Assembly: GCA_021186555.1 (NCBI GenBank)
Contig: JAJKFL010000003.1
Coordinates: 40,134,408-40,198,407, forward strand
Direction: 5' to 3'
DNA: 64,000 nucleotides
Source of the DNA: Reticulitermes speratus
Taxonomy: Eukaryota; Arthropoda; Insecta; Blattodea; Rhinotermitidae
Below are positions 45,766-57,353 of the stretch, one piece after another; the stretch's first letter is position 1, and the number at the start of each line of letters is the position of its first letter. The translations under genes and the position numbers were made by a program. The notes beneath the pieces are model-generated. The model did not search any database. It was not told where the DNA came from and was given only the letters and a program-made list of their open reading frames with translations.

Positions 45766-46840
45766 ATTTTTCATCTCTCCCATGCGTGGTACACACCCTG
45801 CCCATCTCATTCTCTTGGTTTGTTCACCCTAATTGTATTTGCTGACGAATGCAAATTGTGAGGCTTTTTATTATGCAGTGTTCTTCACACGCTTTCGTAT
45901 TCTGTCTCTTATCTCCTGAGGAAAGTGTTCTTTCTTATCATTAAATGCAGATCCTGTATAAGAATAGACACGATACTGCGCGTCTTTCCTCTTATTACTG
46001 CCAAGTTGCTGTCGTGATAAGAATAGTAAATACCAAATAGATCGCTTTGTGCATTAAATCATGCATGTTGCCTACCGGCGAATTGACAGTGAGAATAGGT
46101 AGTTGTGTGCATAATACTTTAATGGTCTTCCAGAAACTTTAACATAGAAAATGGAGTATGAAGCGAAAGAACACGATTGTGGTCTGGGAAATATGTTGAC
46201 GAGTGACTCAGCAGTATGATCTGTTTTTAGACTCAATATAATGATAAAAACATTTAATTTGTACCTAAAATGCTTAATTTCAAAATAATCTGTATCCATT
46301 AAAACAACACAACAGGTCTTTTCTCATAGGCAGAAACTATGATACAAATTAATACTGCAGTACTACAATTTCCTGTACTGGGAATTATTAAAGTAAACAT
46401 AATGGTTATGTTTTGGATTTTAAAGTAGAGGTTTATGCTGTCATACGGCGTAAGACACAAGTTTTAGAATGTTCGTTGGTCGAGTTTTAACAGTCCTGTG
46501 AGTTTGGCTACAATTTTCAATAATCCCTCTAGGCTACGTTTCGCATAACAGCCTGACCTACCGACTAATTCTCTCGTAATGAGACTCAGCACTGCCTGCA
46601 TACCCCAGCTAGCTATTCGACCGTTATTTCACATGTTCACAAACTGTTTAGCCAAAAATCTTGCCATGGGGTTGATATCGTTTTTTCTGTTTCTGCTTTT
46701 CAATTTGCCACCATTCAGGAAGATGTACCAAAACTTCGGTTGGCGATTCGCAGTTCGTGATTAACCGAAGTTTACTAGGTATATTTGGATATCCTTCAGG
46801 AGCAGGAGATTATTATTTATGTACATCATGCAGACCGACT
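45766..46840. other. Intergenic, with LINE-associated repeat at 45766-45860
   Basis: The translation LHIFHLSHAWYTPCPSHS is the tail of the dispersed repeat noted at 2973. Nothing else was recognised. Confidence 0.4.
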
Positions 46841-46844
46841 CTGG

Positions 46845-46960
46845 GACTCGCCCAGCCTTTTATTCAAAAGGATACCGGGTTCGCTTTTCCCGGAGTGAGA
46901 CTTTCGGAGCTTGAACCTGGCCACTCATCTCCATCTAGCACCGAGGTTCAGAATGAGTAG
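46845..46960 (+). mobile_element. SINE family 1, 3' fragment
   Basis: ATACCGGGTTCGCTTTTCCC, then CCACTCATCTCCATCTAGC and CCGAGGTT, match in order the 3' half of the 1811 copy (GTACCAGGGTTCTTCCTGG, CTCATCTCCATCTAGTGG). The tRNA head is absent. Confidence 0.55.
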
Positions 46961-47129
46961 AACTATAACTACATCCCACCACACGCCTTCATGAAGTGCA
47001 TAGGTATAACATTACATTTCTTCGTGTGTGAGGCTCCGTTGTTGATGTCTGGTACAGCCTACTACAGACTGTGGAACCTTGTAAATACTAGCTTATCACT
47101 GGCAGTTGGTTTTAAACCTGGCATATTAT

Positions 47130-47171
47130 GCTCCCTGGAGACGGTACGCTTTTACCGAAACATGTCGGAGC
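47130..47171 (+). ncRNA. Hammerhead-ribozyme-like motif, copy 3
   Basis: Stem I GCTCC (47130-47134) pairs perfectly with GGAGC (47167-47171). Between them: CTGGAGA (47135-47141), C, stem II GGTA/TACC over CGCTTT, GAAA (47157-47160), C-AT-G, TC. This is the full type I layout with a GUC cleavage triplet. The one core departure is G for A at the fourth base of CTGANGA, which would be expected to cripple cleavage. Confidence 0.5.
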
Positions 47172-47184
47172 TACGAGTTTAACA

Positions 47185-49010
47185 CTCATATGTAACTAAT
47201 AATGGACATTTAGTTGGTATAATGCATTGAATATATTGATCTGAAAATACGCGGATTGGACAACCTTAAAATAGCTAACATTCAGCTTACGTGATACATT
47301 TAGTTTTTGTTTTATCTCCTTGAGAGTGTGTTACTTGTATATCACTTAGGCAATGCCATTTATTAATTTTTTTCTCTGAAGGTGATTACGTCTGATGGAA
47401 ACATGCATGTGGTATTTGATGTTGAATGAAGTGGTACGTGTAACGTTATGGTGGCTCTCTCCTGTAATAAGTAACATGCAGGTTAAAAGGTGAATTATTT
47501 AAAAATAAGCTTATTGAATAATTACAATAATGAATTTTGAAATATTTGCGAATTGAAATAACACGTAATAGAGCTTCAGAAACAGTGTCAGCAAAAAGGA
47601 AATCAAGGAAACCGGAATATCCGAATAATTTAATGGAATTCTATGGAAAAATAAATATTTCAATACAGACGACCAAACCTAAAGCTATATAAAATTTATT
47701 GTGCTAATTTTCATCCATACAACCTATATAAAAGGCAGATATCTGAAGAAGAAACTGTGTGAAAGATACATTTGGGGGAGAAAACTAGGTTTGTCCACGT
47801 GAGAAGCTGATACATCAGTCATCAGTACTCTATTCAAGATAGAGGGGCAGTGATCGATATAAAAGTTACAGTATGGAAGAAATGCGAGTAGCATCCGGTC
47901 GGATTGTACGAAGAGCAGGAGACAGCTCTGATGAAGCGAAAAGTGGTGCCGGAAGAATGCACAAAATATGGTGAGATAACACACTCTGGACAAAGAGACG
48001 AATTGCTGAAACAGAGGTGGTAAAGAATAAAACTGAGAAAATTTTCTCTATGAGATTTGATTATGTGATAAAAGAGTTGTTAAATGTAGAACATAAAATT
48101 TACTAGCCATTTCCTCTGTTACTTTTCACAGAAAACGGATTTGTTTTCAATATGTTAAAACAGTGGATCCTTATCACTGGTGTTTATATTACAGTTTTAA
48201 TTTGGTGCTCACAAATGTTATTCTTTATTATTATCGTGATAGATTTAAGTGGAAATTATGTAATGCATGAAAGCCTGTAGATTTGTACTTCGGTGGAATC
48301 CAGTTATTAATGTGATTATATCACAGTAATTAATGTTAAATAGAAAATAAAGAGGCCAGCATATAATGGGAGCTCTGATCGTCTTTGTAGTCAGCTGTTT
48401 GTCCCCTTTTCACATCCCGCGGGCTCATCTATACACTGTAACACAGGATTACTGTGGTATAAACAGGCGCGAATCGATTAGCGTGTTTGCACAGTTGTGG
48501 TATATACGTTTGCTTTGACGTGGATCTGCCTCACAATCAGCACATATTAAGCGATTCGATGCAGGTGCTTTGTTCTGCAAGGGGCACTGGTTGTGTCAAA
48601 ACAAGGATCCTCATATTCCGTTGATTGTCCTCAGATGGACAGTTACTCTGTGTATTTGTCGTTGAAAATTAAATATATCTAGTTTAATCGATAAGTAGAC
48701 CTCACCTGTTTCAATTTTTAATACTTATTGTAGCATATACGACATCCACGCGCAGTTTGTTTTAACTAAGTAATTGTGCCTGTTTTAGTGCAGAAATATT
48801 AAACAATCAACCAGTTACCGTAGAACAGGATGGTTTGTGAGGAACCTGTGATTGTTTAGCTAGTCAAAAATTGCCCATCTTTTATGGAACGGGAAGGTTT
48901 TTTTTTTCTGTCGTGTGTACAAAAGCACATTATTGGGCCCTATTTTAATGCAGATAAGTATAGTCCACATCTTTTGTACCCTATTTCTTTGAGATACAAT
49001 TTAATGTTGT
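47185..49010. other. Intergenic, no gene recognised
   Basis: No motif-bearing frame longer than about 90 codons. AT-rich with no visible transposon termini. Confidence 0.4.
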
Positions 49011-49014
49011 TTAG

Positions 49015-49310
49015 AAGGTAAAGGTAAAGTTTTCCCTTTGCACGCCCATGAAGGCATTTGGGGTGGAGGTATATCTCCACACATTTTAAAATTCGGCACA
49101 AGATAGAGTTGAGTGGTCAGCCTCACGCCTCAGCTTCTCTGTTTCGAGGAAAGGGCCATCGGTGAGCAATGAATAGGAGGCAGGCTGGGCCCCAGAGCGA
49201 GTCTGGACGTTTTGGAGACGAGGAAAGTCTCTTGCCCATGCTGGAGAACGAAGGACGACTCCCGGTTGTCCAACCCGAAGGCTAGTCATTATACCGACTA
49301 CCCTAGCCCC
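49015..49310 (-). mobile_element. tRNA-derived SINE, family 1, inverted
   Basis: It starts with GGTAAAGGTAAAG and follows the 29391 copy block by block: GCCCATGAAGGC, GATAGAGTTGAGTGGTCAGC, AGGAGGCAGGCTGGGCCCC, TCTGGACG, then the head text TATACCGACTACCCTAGCCC. It is moderately diverged. No clear target duplication. Confidence 0.78.
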
Positions 49311-49849
49311 GGTTACTAATTTTGTCTTTTCAAAGGTAAAATAAAGTCCTTATTTACAAGTGTTTTAAGACATTAATTTGACATTTTCTGTTACCTTATT
49401 GAAGTCTGCTTCTCCGAGTTCTTCCCTCCTACATTACCTTTACCATCCTTTAGTCTGTACCAGCGACTGCTGTGAAAAAACGCGTTTCTGCAGCTCCTTT
49501 GCCAATGGAATGCGTAAATGCCATCCAATCCGCTGCAAAGTTTGTTATTCTTGTTTTTGTTGTTGTTCATTTCCCACATTTTGTGCGGTTTTTGGGCCTG
49601 ACCTTTAATTGGCTTTTTGTCGTGTGTAATGGAGGAGAATGAAGATTGAATATACTTTCGCGTTTCTAGACGATAATCTGATGGCGTGTCAACCAATTAT
49701 CAGGAATCAGTGTGCATTAATCGTGCACGTTAAATACAGTGCATTATGCTGTTATTTATTCATACAAATGTCAGAGAGTCACGTAGGATTCTAAGGTGAT
49801 ACTATGGTACATTTTTTTACTTGATGACTTTAGTATGTTGCTTGCAACA

Positions 49850-50172
49850 GGCAGAAACCATTTGTCGAGTTATAGACAAGAGATCAGGCAAATCGTTTAG
49901 GTACAGCTTTTGCAGAAGTCATTTTCATCTGTATGTGGATCTAGCAATACGGTGTGTCACTCCACTGAGTTACATATATAGCGAGGTTTTTGTAAGACTG
50001 AATGACGGACAGCTCGTGTTCATTATCACTGACAAGTGTAGGCGCTAAATATGAGATTAAGTGATAATGGCAATACTGCTGCCTTGATCAGTCCGTCGGT
50101 CAGTTTGCTGTGGGGTCGCAGTAGCGGACGTTTAGGCTGGCTATGACTTGAACACAGTTTTGTCTATACAAA
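49850..50172 (+). repeat. 5' flank of GrB, homologous to the GrA flank
   Basis: It shares ordered blocks with 34005-34344 (GAATGACGGACAGC, TGTTCATTA, AAATATGAGATTAAG, TTGATCAGTCCGT). Conserved noncoding blocks may include shared promoter elements, though none is identifiable as a known site. Confidence 0.8.
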
Positions 50173-51579
50173 ATGCATCCATTCAGACCAAATGATGTTT
50201 ATTCTGCTACTTTACCTCTATACTACGCATCCAGACTTCTGGGATTAGCTTCCTACACGTATAAAATACACCCGTCTACAAATCCTGCAGGTCCGAATAG
50301 AAATGGAGGCAATAGTGATACGTATGGAGCAGAAAAAGAGTTGCAGACATCAAAGTGTGCAGTTGTATACACAGGAGTAATGCTGGTAGCCCTCTTGAGT
50401 TGGCTGGCTTATTCTTTGATGTGGAATATTGTTTATGAATTTCCCAATATGAAACTAACCTACGCTGTGACGCAGACAATGACTTTATGTTTATCAGAAG
50501 CTACAGCAATGGTCTGTCTGGGACTAGAAATTACGCGTAACAGAAGAAGATTATTGGAAGTAACGTCGAAACTTAATCACGTTGATAAGATATTAATGCA
50601 CAATAACAACAATATCCACAAGAAAATGAGAGTTGTCGTTGTCTTGGAACTTGTGCTATTTGTATTTTTGTTACTTGTTCGGCACGGTTATGAACTGTGG
50701 AGGAAAGGAGGAAAACAGTACATTAATATCTTTATCAGATTTTTTGTTCATTTTATAAGCACCATCATGGTAGTTCAGTTTGTTACTTTTATGTATGTTC
50801 TGAAGCAAAGGTTTCACTGTGTTAACAGGCAGTTGTCTTTATTTGTGGACACCCATGGAAGAGAGACTGGCTTGGAAAACAAAGTGGTATTTACCAAACG
50901 CAAATTTGGCTTTCCGAAGCCTTTCAAATCAGTATCCTTGTCACTCGCAGATGATATGCCGAGTTCTACTGCTCTTGAACAGGCTTCTACTGCTACCTCA
51001 ATCTTCCAATCAGATGCGGAAATTGGGCACCTGCCCTCTGTCTCATCATCTTCAAAGTTCAGGTCACAGTCTCGTCCCCAGCATGCTGCAAATGTACACA
51101 CTCTCAGATGTGTCTATGCCATTCTTCATGATACAGGTGGCTTAGTAGAATCAGCTTATGGATTACAGTTGCTACTGGTTATGGCGTACGTATTTTTTTC
51201 TGTAGTAAAATATTTTCATTTGGTAATGATATCCAACGTTAGTTCGCATCAAGGTAACATGAGTGCTGCTCACGTGGATGGGATTTTATCGCTTATGTGT
51301 GTAGTGTCTATCCATATCGCAAATGTTCTCGGCGTTACTGCTTCGTGTAATTCAGCGTGTTATGAAGCAGGCCGTACGACAACTGTTGTCAACAAACTTC
51401 TACTAATACAAGCTTTATCTTCTGATGTATCGGCTGAGCTGGAGCGGTTTTCTCAACAGTTACTTCACTCGAAACTGCAGTTCACGGCGTTCGGGTTTTT
51501 TAGTCTTGACTTTACATTTCTCTACGGATTTATAGGAGGAGCAACTACATACATTGTGATTTTACTCCAGTTGCAGTAA
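50173..51579 (+). CDS. Gustatory receptor GrB (insect 7tm_7 family), intronless, 468 aa
   Basis: A paralogue of GrA with the same seven-span layout, starting MHPFRPNDVYSATLPLYYAS. The last 75 residues are almost identical to GrA, ending TTYIVILLQLQ; the normally conserved Phe of the terminal QF motif is Leu (QLQ). Divergence concentrates in TM2-TM4 and the start of the intracellular loop (about residues 90-270), whereas the serine-rich block SVSSSSKFRSQSRPQH and the 3' 250 bp are nearly unchanged at DNA level. It would function as a taste-neuron ligand-gated channel subunit. No stops or frameshifts, so it is likely functional. Same strand and about 14.4 kb from GrA, indicating tandem duplication later separated by transposon insertions. 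Confidence 0.92.
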   Translation: MHPFRPNDVYSATLPLYYASRLLGLASYTYKIHPSTNPAGPNRNGGNSDTYGAEKELQTSKCAVVYTGVMLVALLSWLAYSLMWNIVYEFPNMKLTYAVTQTMTLCLSEATAMVCLGLEITRNRRRLLEVTSKLNHVDKILMHNNNNIHKKMRVVVVLELVLFVFLLLVRHGYELWRKGGKQYINIFIRFFVHFISTIMVVQFVTFMYVLKQRFHCVNRQLSLFVDTHGRETGLENKVVFTKRKFGFPKPFKSVSLSLADDMPSSTALEQASTATSIFQSDAEIGHLPSVSSSSKFRSQSRPQHAANVHTLRCVYAILHDTGGLVESAYGLQLLLVMAYVFFSVVKYFHLVMISNVSSHQGNMSAAHVDGILSLMCVVSIHIANVLGVTASCNSACYEAGRTTTVVNKLLLIQALSSDVSAELERFSQQLLHSKLQFTAFGFFSLDFTFLYGFIGGATTYIVILLQLQ

Positions 51580-51933
51580 TTGCATTGCCATGGAAGATCT
51601 TTTAGAAGGTACAAATGTTCTGATACGGTTTTCTCTTATTGGCATTCCCTTATATTTCTTGAAAATATCTTTATATTTGACGTACCTTGGCTACTTGAGA
51701 GCGCTATGGGGTTTCAGATTTCCATGGCGGGCCTTTGATGTTAATTTATTTTGTATTGAGAACATTTGTGCTAAACATATAGCATAGACTCCAAACACTG
51801 GTTTAGTTGTTATTATAAAGTATGAGGTTCCTTCAGTACGAAGAACTCAAATTACGGAATTTCTTGAATATCAGTGACTTTATTGTGTGCACTTATCGAA
51901 AAATGTGTGAGTGAATTTCAATAAGTATATTTA
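51580..51933 (+). repeat. 3' flank of GrB, duplicated at 62605
   Basis: The segment from about 51665 (ATCTTTATATTTGACGTACC) to 51931 recurs at 62605-62855 at high similarity, including CATGGCGGGCCTTTGATG. It is noncoding downstream sequence; the open frame 51590-51787 has no recognised domain. Confidence 0.8.
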
Positions 51934-52590
51934 CAGTAGAACCTCGATTATCCGAAATAAAGGGGGCGGACCCGATTTCGGATAATTCGGACAGTCGGCT
52001 TGACGTGATAAGGTGCAATAAAATAACATTTATTCAGAAACACGTCTTATGTTAATAAAATTTATGGCACAACAAAGTGTATGATATTTACAGATACAAT
52101 ACAATACTACAAATTTATACAAAAAATCTGATGTTGTAGCTTGAATTTTTTTTCACAACGTTTTTTGGCTGCAATGTCTCTCCATTCGGCATTTTAGACG
52201 AATGTTCTTCTAGTTTAGATTTTGATTTTACCCAATCTGAAACCGTTGATATGCCAACACCGAAATCCGCCGCGACGTTTCGCAAGATCTCGCCATTTTT
52301 AATTCGTCTCACAGCCTCCAATTTCTGTTCAATTGTTATTACAACAAGTTTTCTTTTAGCCGACATTGTTTGGAATCACTGTTAAACGAAATGTTAAAAC
52401 TGCACCGTAAGAAGCACACACACGTCAATTTGCCGCTCGTCCGCACACGTCAACTTTACACAACAAACTAACGGGGAGAGGCTCAGAGATGTCTCGCGGC
52501 AGGCAGTTCTGGGAATCGCAGCGCCTGACAGGCATTTCGGTTGACTCGAGTTTCGGTTAAGAGAAGTTAGGATGACCCGAGGTTCTACTG
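51934..52590 (-). mobile_element. pogo/Tigger-like transposon, internally deleted, 657 bp
   Basis: It begins CAGTAGAACCTCGATTATCC and ends GACCCGAGGTTCTACTG, inverted repeats typical of pogo/Tigger, flanked by TA (51932-51933, 52591-52592). The only coding part is the N-terminal helix-turn-helix at 52366-52115 on the minus strand. The DDE nuclease is absent, so it depends on a helper. The homologous segment at 62605-62985 lacks it and shows the empty site. Confidence 0.92.
52115..52366 (-). pseudogene. pogo transposase N-terminal HTH (CENP-B N / Psq-like)
   Basis: 83 codons: MSAKRKLVVITIEQKLEAVR, RIKNGEILRNVAADFGVGIS and TVSDWVKSKSKLEEH. This is the first DNA-binding helix-turn-helix of pogo/Tigger and CENP-B proteins. 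The frame then runs into a non-homologous tail and stops; the second HTH and catalytic domain are deleted. It could make a small DNA-binding peptide if transcribed, but is best regarded as a remnant. Confidence 0.8.
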
Positions 52591-52592
52591 TA

Positions 52593-55500
52593 AGCAGACT
52601 TTTTGAATAGCACCTTTATGTACAAACTACAGATGACATTAAACGAAGATGTTGGGCGCACAATATGTGATTGACTTCTACAGCGTTAATACCCAAATAA
52701 TATTCCCAAATTTCCCATCCCCCTACGTCGTGATTCGAAATGTAGAATTCTGTATTTATCACGGGCTGGAACTGTGACAGAACAAACGCACTTACAGGTG
52801 TCTGACCGCCAGTCTGAAACACAATTATCGTATAATTATAAAAACATACGTTTAGGGATCAAAATTACGAAAGCTGTGAAATTTCGATGTTTCATATTAT
52901 ATCAACGGATTTTACGTGTCTCTTTTTATGCTTTACGTAATTATATTAGGTCAGATCGAGCAGCGAAGTGTCGTGTCCTTTCTCTACGTTGACAATTCTT
53001 CGATGTGTACATGCGCAATTAGCCAGTAGGCATGTATGTAATGGTAGGCAAATGACTGTCAACGCTCTACAGATTCCTTCCTATTAAAACGGGCACGTAG
53101 AATATATTGTTTTAGGCTAGTTCAGTAGAATTTGGACCATCAGTGTAACTCAAATGCGATCTTCATTATTTAGGTTTACGTACAATATTTTAATTGCAAT
53201 ATCTTATGTCTGCTTGAATTTACATCGCAACGAAGATTATGAAACAAATTGTGATAAAATTTATCGTGTTAGCTATGCTTCTTGTTAACTTCAAAAGCCT
53301 TTAGTATAAAGTAATACTTCAGTGATGGTAATGATGTTAGTAATGGTTGTAATAATAATAATAATAATAATAAATAATAATAATAATAATAAATAATGGT
53401 AAAAGTATAAATATTCCGTCTCCCATGTAAAAACTGAAGTGCCAAAATGTAAAAAGTTATGTTTGTTTTTGTTTTGTTTTGGACTGAACTTTGACCTCTC
53501 TCGCCCGAAGAATATAACATGGATTTGGAGGGTGTGCGACAGAGTTTATCGCAGTTTTCCTCAGTCCGCCCAGGATAGTTTCGGCGTAATTTCTTACATA
53601 AGTCCCAACCTCTTCCCCAGTTATCTCAAGTTCATTTTAGTCATAGTATTTCTCCCGAGCTAAATTATCTCTGTAGTTTATACATCACTATTAAATAATC
53701 TACGTTCTATCCAGTAAGCTGTTTATGAGACGTATTAATCACCATTTCGTCGGTTCAGTAGAGATTAACTATTTAACTGACTCACTAACTAACGAACCAA
53801 CTAACTAAGACCATGGGGCAGAGTAATTCTGGCATAACTCTTAGCCAACAGTAACTGAAATACCTCAAGATCTTCTTTATTGTACAGAGTACAAATAATC
53901 TCTGCAGTTGATACAACACTGTTAAATGACCTAAGACTCATTTCATCAGCCTAATTTCTCATTCTAAATTTTTTCCATAGATCAGTGAAGTAGTGTAGAT
54001 GAATAATGTAGAAATGTGTTTATTTCTATGTAGCCTATTGTACTTTCGAGGTTATCCAATTTTATGCACGTAGCCTATATTTGACGCAAACTTCAGATGG
54101 AGAGACAAAATATAGTTGCTACATTTTATTTTTCAAAGTAGCCTAGGATTGTGGCTGGTTTGCCTCTTTCCATGTGAATGCGTTACCCAGTAGTCCATGC
54201 ACATGTCACTGAGGTGAAATATGTCTCACACTGCCGTCACTAAAATACTAGCAGAACTGGGTTTGACTATTGAAGCATCAGTAGCTAACTCAATTCTCCA
54301 GAAATTGGAGCGTAAAATGTCCGTCAATAAATACTGTTATTCGTCAGAGCTCTGTCTGACGATTAAATTCGTTATGGGCTTATCGACAGCTATCGACAGC
54401 CTCAGTTATTCTTTCAGTTCAATAAGGTCAGGGGTTTTTCATGTCCTAGGCAACCATGCGGCGAAATGCTTACGCGGAAGCTGGAGCCCCTTGTTGAAAA
54501 CCTGTATGAAATGCAAAATTCTCATTGGAAAATCAGCTTGGAGGCAGGCCTACCGTTTTGGAAGAGAGTAATATTGAAATATACGTTAAAGAAATAGACG
54601 TATCCATGAGGTTTGTAGACTGGTTTCCAAGGACTCAGGGTAGGATCAACTAGATAGTTCCTGTTGTAGTCATACATGTGGATTATTGTTGTTGTGCAGG
54701 CCTGTAGATAAACAGATAAACTTTTTGTTATAATTTTGCAATTACGGATGAGTAGGGTATTATTTTATAAATTTACCTGACATTCCAGAATATATATGTT
54801 CTATTTTACCATTCGGTATCCGCCTTATATTGTACTAGAAAAATTAGTATCATGAAATTAAAGTCTTCTGATTTCTCACACCATGTGGACTGGTCAATTA
54901 CAAACCTTAAAGTAAATTATTGCCTTACTTTAAAACAAATTTTATTAGAAGTGAAATATAAAAACATCTGTATTTCGAAAATGCCCCACCTACTTAGAAC
55001 AGAGTTTTGTTATATCATACCCCTATAAAATTCTTTGGAATTTCAGCAGACAAAACTGACACTTCGAATCTCCATGGTTTCCATAGATAATCTTCCCATT
55101 GACCCACTCTTATAAGTACGTACATCATCTTTGTATGGATATCGTTAAGTCACTGTTTTTCTGAACATGAACGCCGCATTCTTGAGACTTTCTAGAAACA
55201 TGAGCTTGTAGAGCAAATAGTATTTAAATACCTAGAGACAATTTTCTAAAAGTCGAGGCTGGAGTTGCATCCTAAGCACAAGACGTTATGGACCTCTCGA
55301 GAGCTTCATAACAAAACAAAGTCGTTGGCAAGTACAGCCACCTTGCGTTTGTACCTTTAATTACTAAGAGTGATCACTGAATGGGGAAAGAATGGGAGCA
55401 GAAGTTAGACTGTTATGCTTTCGTGTATGTGTGTTTGCAGACGAACCCTGAAAACACGGGCAAAGTACGTATGTACGGACGTATTCATAAGTAGAAGCTG

Positions 55501-55735
55501 TAGGTTGTTTTGGAATATTGACTATCAGGACTTATAAATACCTTAGAAAAAACTTCGTGCTGACGGATGAGGTCTGTGTTAGATCCATTCCGGACAGCAA
55601 TCTGACATTGCTCTGATGAGAAGTATACACCACCTCAGCTTAAATAGGCACAGTATCTACTTGTACTAGTAGATCTACTGTTGTACAGGTTATGATCAAG
55701 TTGTTTAATATTTTCCACGGAATAACGACTTTTTC
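52593..55735. other. GrB 3' flank continues to about 52725, then intergenic
   Basis: 52593-52725 matches 62861-62985 and completes the duplicated segment. (AAT)n lies at 53351-53396. The frames 54221-54571 (116 codons) and 53439-53663 show no domain or splice evidence that I can recognise. Confidence 0.5.
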
Positions 55736-55738
55736 CAC

Positions 55739-55995
55739 CCGCTGGCCGCGCTGTCTAAGGCGTAGGTCTGCGGCCGCTCGCTTGCTGGCATTGCGGGTAC
55801 GAATCACGCTGGGGGCAGATTGTCTGTCTCTTATGAGTGATGTGTTGTCAGGTAGAGGTCTCTGCGACGGGCCGATCCCTCGACCAGAGGAGTCCTACCG
55901 TGTGTGTGTGTGTGTGTCACTGAGGGTGATCAGGTGCAACTATAAGCCTCTACAACTACAATGAATAGGTAGAAAAGGTCAGATTGAGAAAGAAA
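55739..55995 (+). mobile_element. SINE family 2, diverged copy
   Basis: GCTGGCCGCGCTGTCTAAGG (A-box region), GCGGGTACGAATCACGC (B-box), GGTAGAGGTCTCTGCGACGG and CCAGAGGAGTCCTACCG follow the 2277 copy in order. An expanded (GT)n lies at about 55901-55917 and the tail is a GAAA-type repeat. Confidence 0.85.
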
Positions 55996-55999
55996 GAAA

Positions 56000-57165
56000 G
56001 AAGAATAAACGACTTGTCTAAGCTTGTATTTTTAGCAAACATTGCAGTGATCAACAACTTAATCCTCCATATCCGTTCGACGAAGTCGTCGATCCCCAGA
56101 TAACATGATAATAAACATTGTGGTTGTAAAGAAGAAGAAAGATTTCATAAACTGAACGACTAACATTTCTCAAAAAGAATTTTGCTTTCATCATATTTTT
56201 ACACTTTTACTATGTGGAATTATTATAAATGCATGGAGATTGTTATAGGCAATTGCAGAAGCACATCCAGAAGAATGGGAGAGGAATAAGTTTGAGAATC
56301 AGAGGGAAAGCTCCAGAAGCATAGAAACCACTGGCAGCTGCTGACAAGAGTTTTCCATTAAATGGTACAAGCAGATAAGTGTCAGACCATTTGTCTTAAG
56401 TTCAAGGTCAAGAGGCACTTGCTCTCCTTCGCGAATCCCCACTTCGCTTGAGGACTTTACTCAGCTCATCTTAACAATTCCAATTCAAATTAATGGGCTG
56501 TGTTCATACACAGTCGTGAAGATGTGTTTAGACCGTGGCTATTTAAATTATTTTCTCTTGAAATGCTCGTTTCACTTACAAAACATCTATATACACTGAC
56601 GTTAATAAAATCGATTTATGTATTAAAAGGCAGCAGCATATAGATGGGATTAAGTGGTCCAGCATTTTTAAGTCATACTTATGGACTGTAAATGGCGGAG
56701 TAAATGAATAACATATTTTACGTTTGCTTAGTATGAATTATGCGCATTAGGTACGTGTGAACATATTATTAAGAGATCGTGAGCGTTTCTGCAGAATGTA
56801 GTCTACAGTGAAAATAAAGAAATGGACTCGTCAGATATGAAACACAATATATTGTAAAACATGTTCATTTAAAAACATGGGCATTGTTCTTACTATTGCT
56901 TTAAGTAATGCAACTTTTTGGAGAAAAGTTACATATTGTTTATTGTAAAAGAAATCGTTCAGTTCTTTAGATTAAAATGGGTTATGAAAATGCGACTTCA
57001 TTTCATACGTATAAAACCCGGAGGGTCATTAATTTCGATAGCAGTTTGGTCTATAACATATATCTGCCATGTTAGTCGTCTAGGCTTTCCACGTGTTAAA
57101 TAATTGTTATATTATTATTAAGAACGCTTTACGCTTAATCATATACAGGGTGATATTATGATGTA
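56000..57165. other. Intergenic, no gene recognised
   Basis: Short frames only; no transposon ends seen. Confidence 0.4.
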
Positions 57166-57168
57166 GTA

Positions 57169-57353
57169 CAGTTGAACTCGGTTATAACGTCATGAGAGGG
57201 ACTGAATATATTGTGTCGTTATATACGAGTCTTGTCCTAACCGAGAGATAGAATGTTATGTTTAATAGCGACGAATTAATTGGTATCACAGAATACCTGA
57301 AGCAATGGGCGAGGTGTCGCATTAACCGATGGCATTATAACCGGGTTCGACTG
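57169..57353. mobile_element. 185-bp pogo/mariner-type MITE
   Basis: CAGTTGAACTCGGTTATAAC at the left and ATTATAACCGGGTTCGACTG at the right are inverted repeats of about 20 bp with few differences, bordered by TA (57167-57168, 57354-57355). There is no coding content. Confidence 0.88.

Noticed and set aside
47375-47415. CTGAAGG ... GATGGAAACATG resembling the hammerhead core
   Set aside because: The first box lacks the required GA and no stem II pairs.
51590-51787. 65-codon frame just after GrB as a possible extra receptor exon
   Set aside because: GrB already ends with the family C-terminal motif and a stop. The region is noncoding flank, and its copy at 62605 does not keep the frame's start.
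54221-54571. 116-codon plus-strand frame
   Set aside because: No recognisable domain, signal peptide or membrane pattern, no splice partners, and length within chance for this window.
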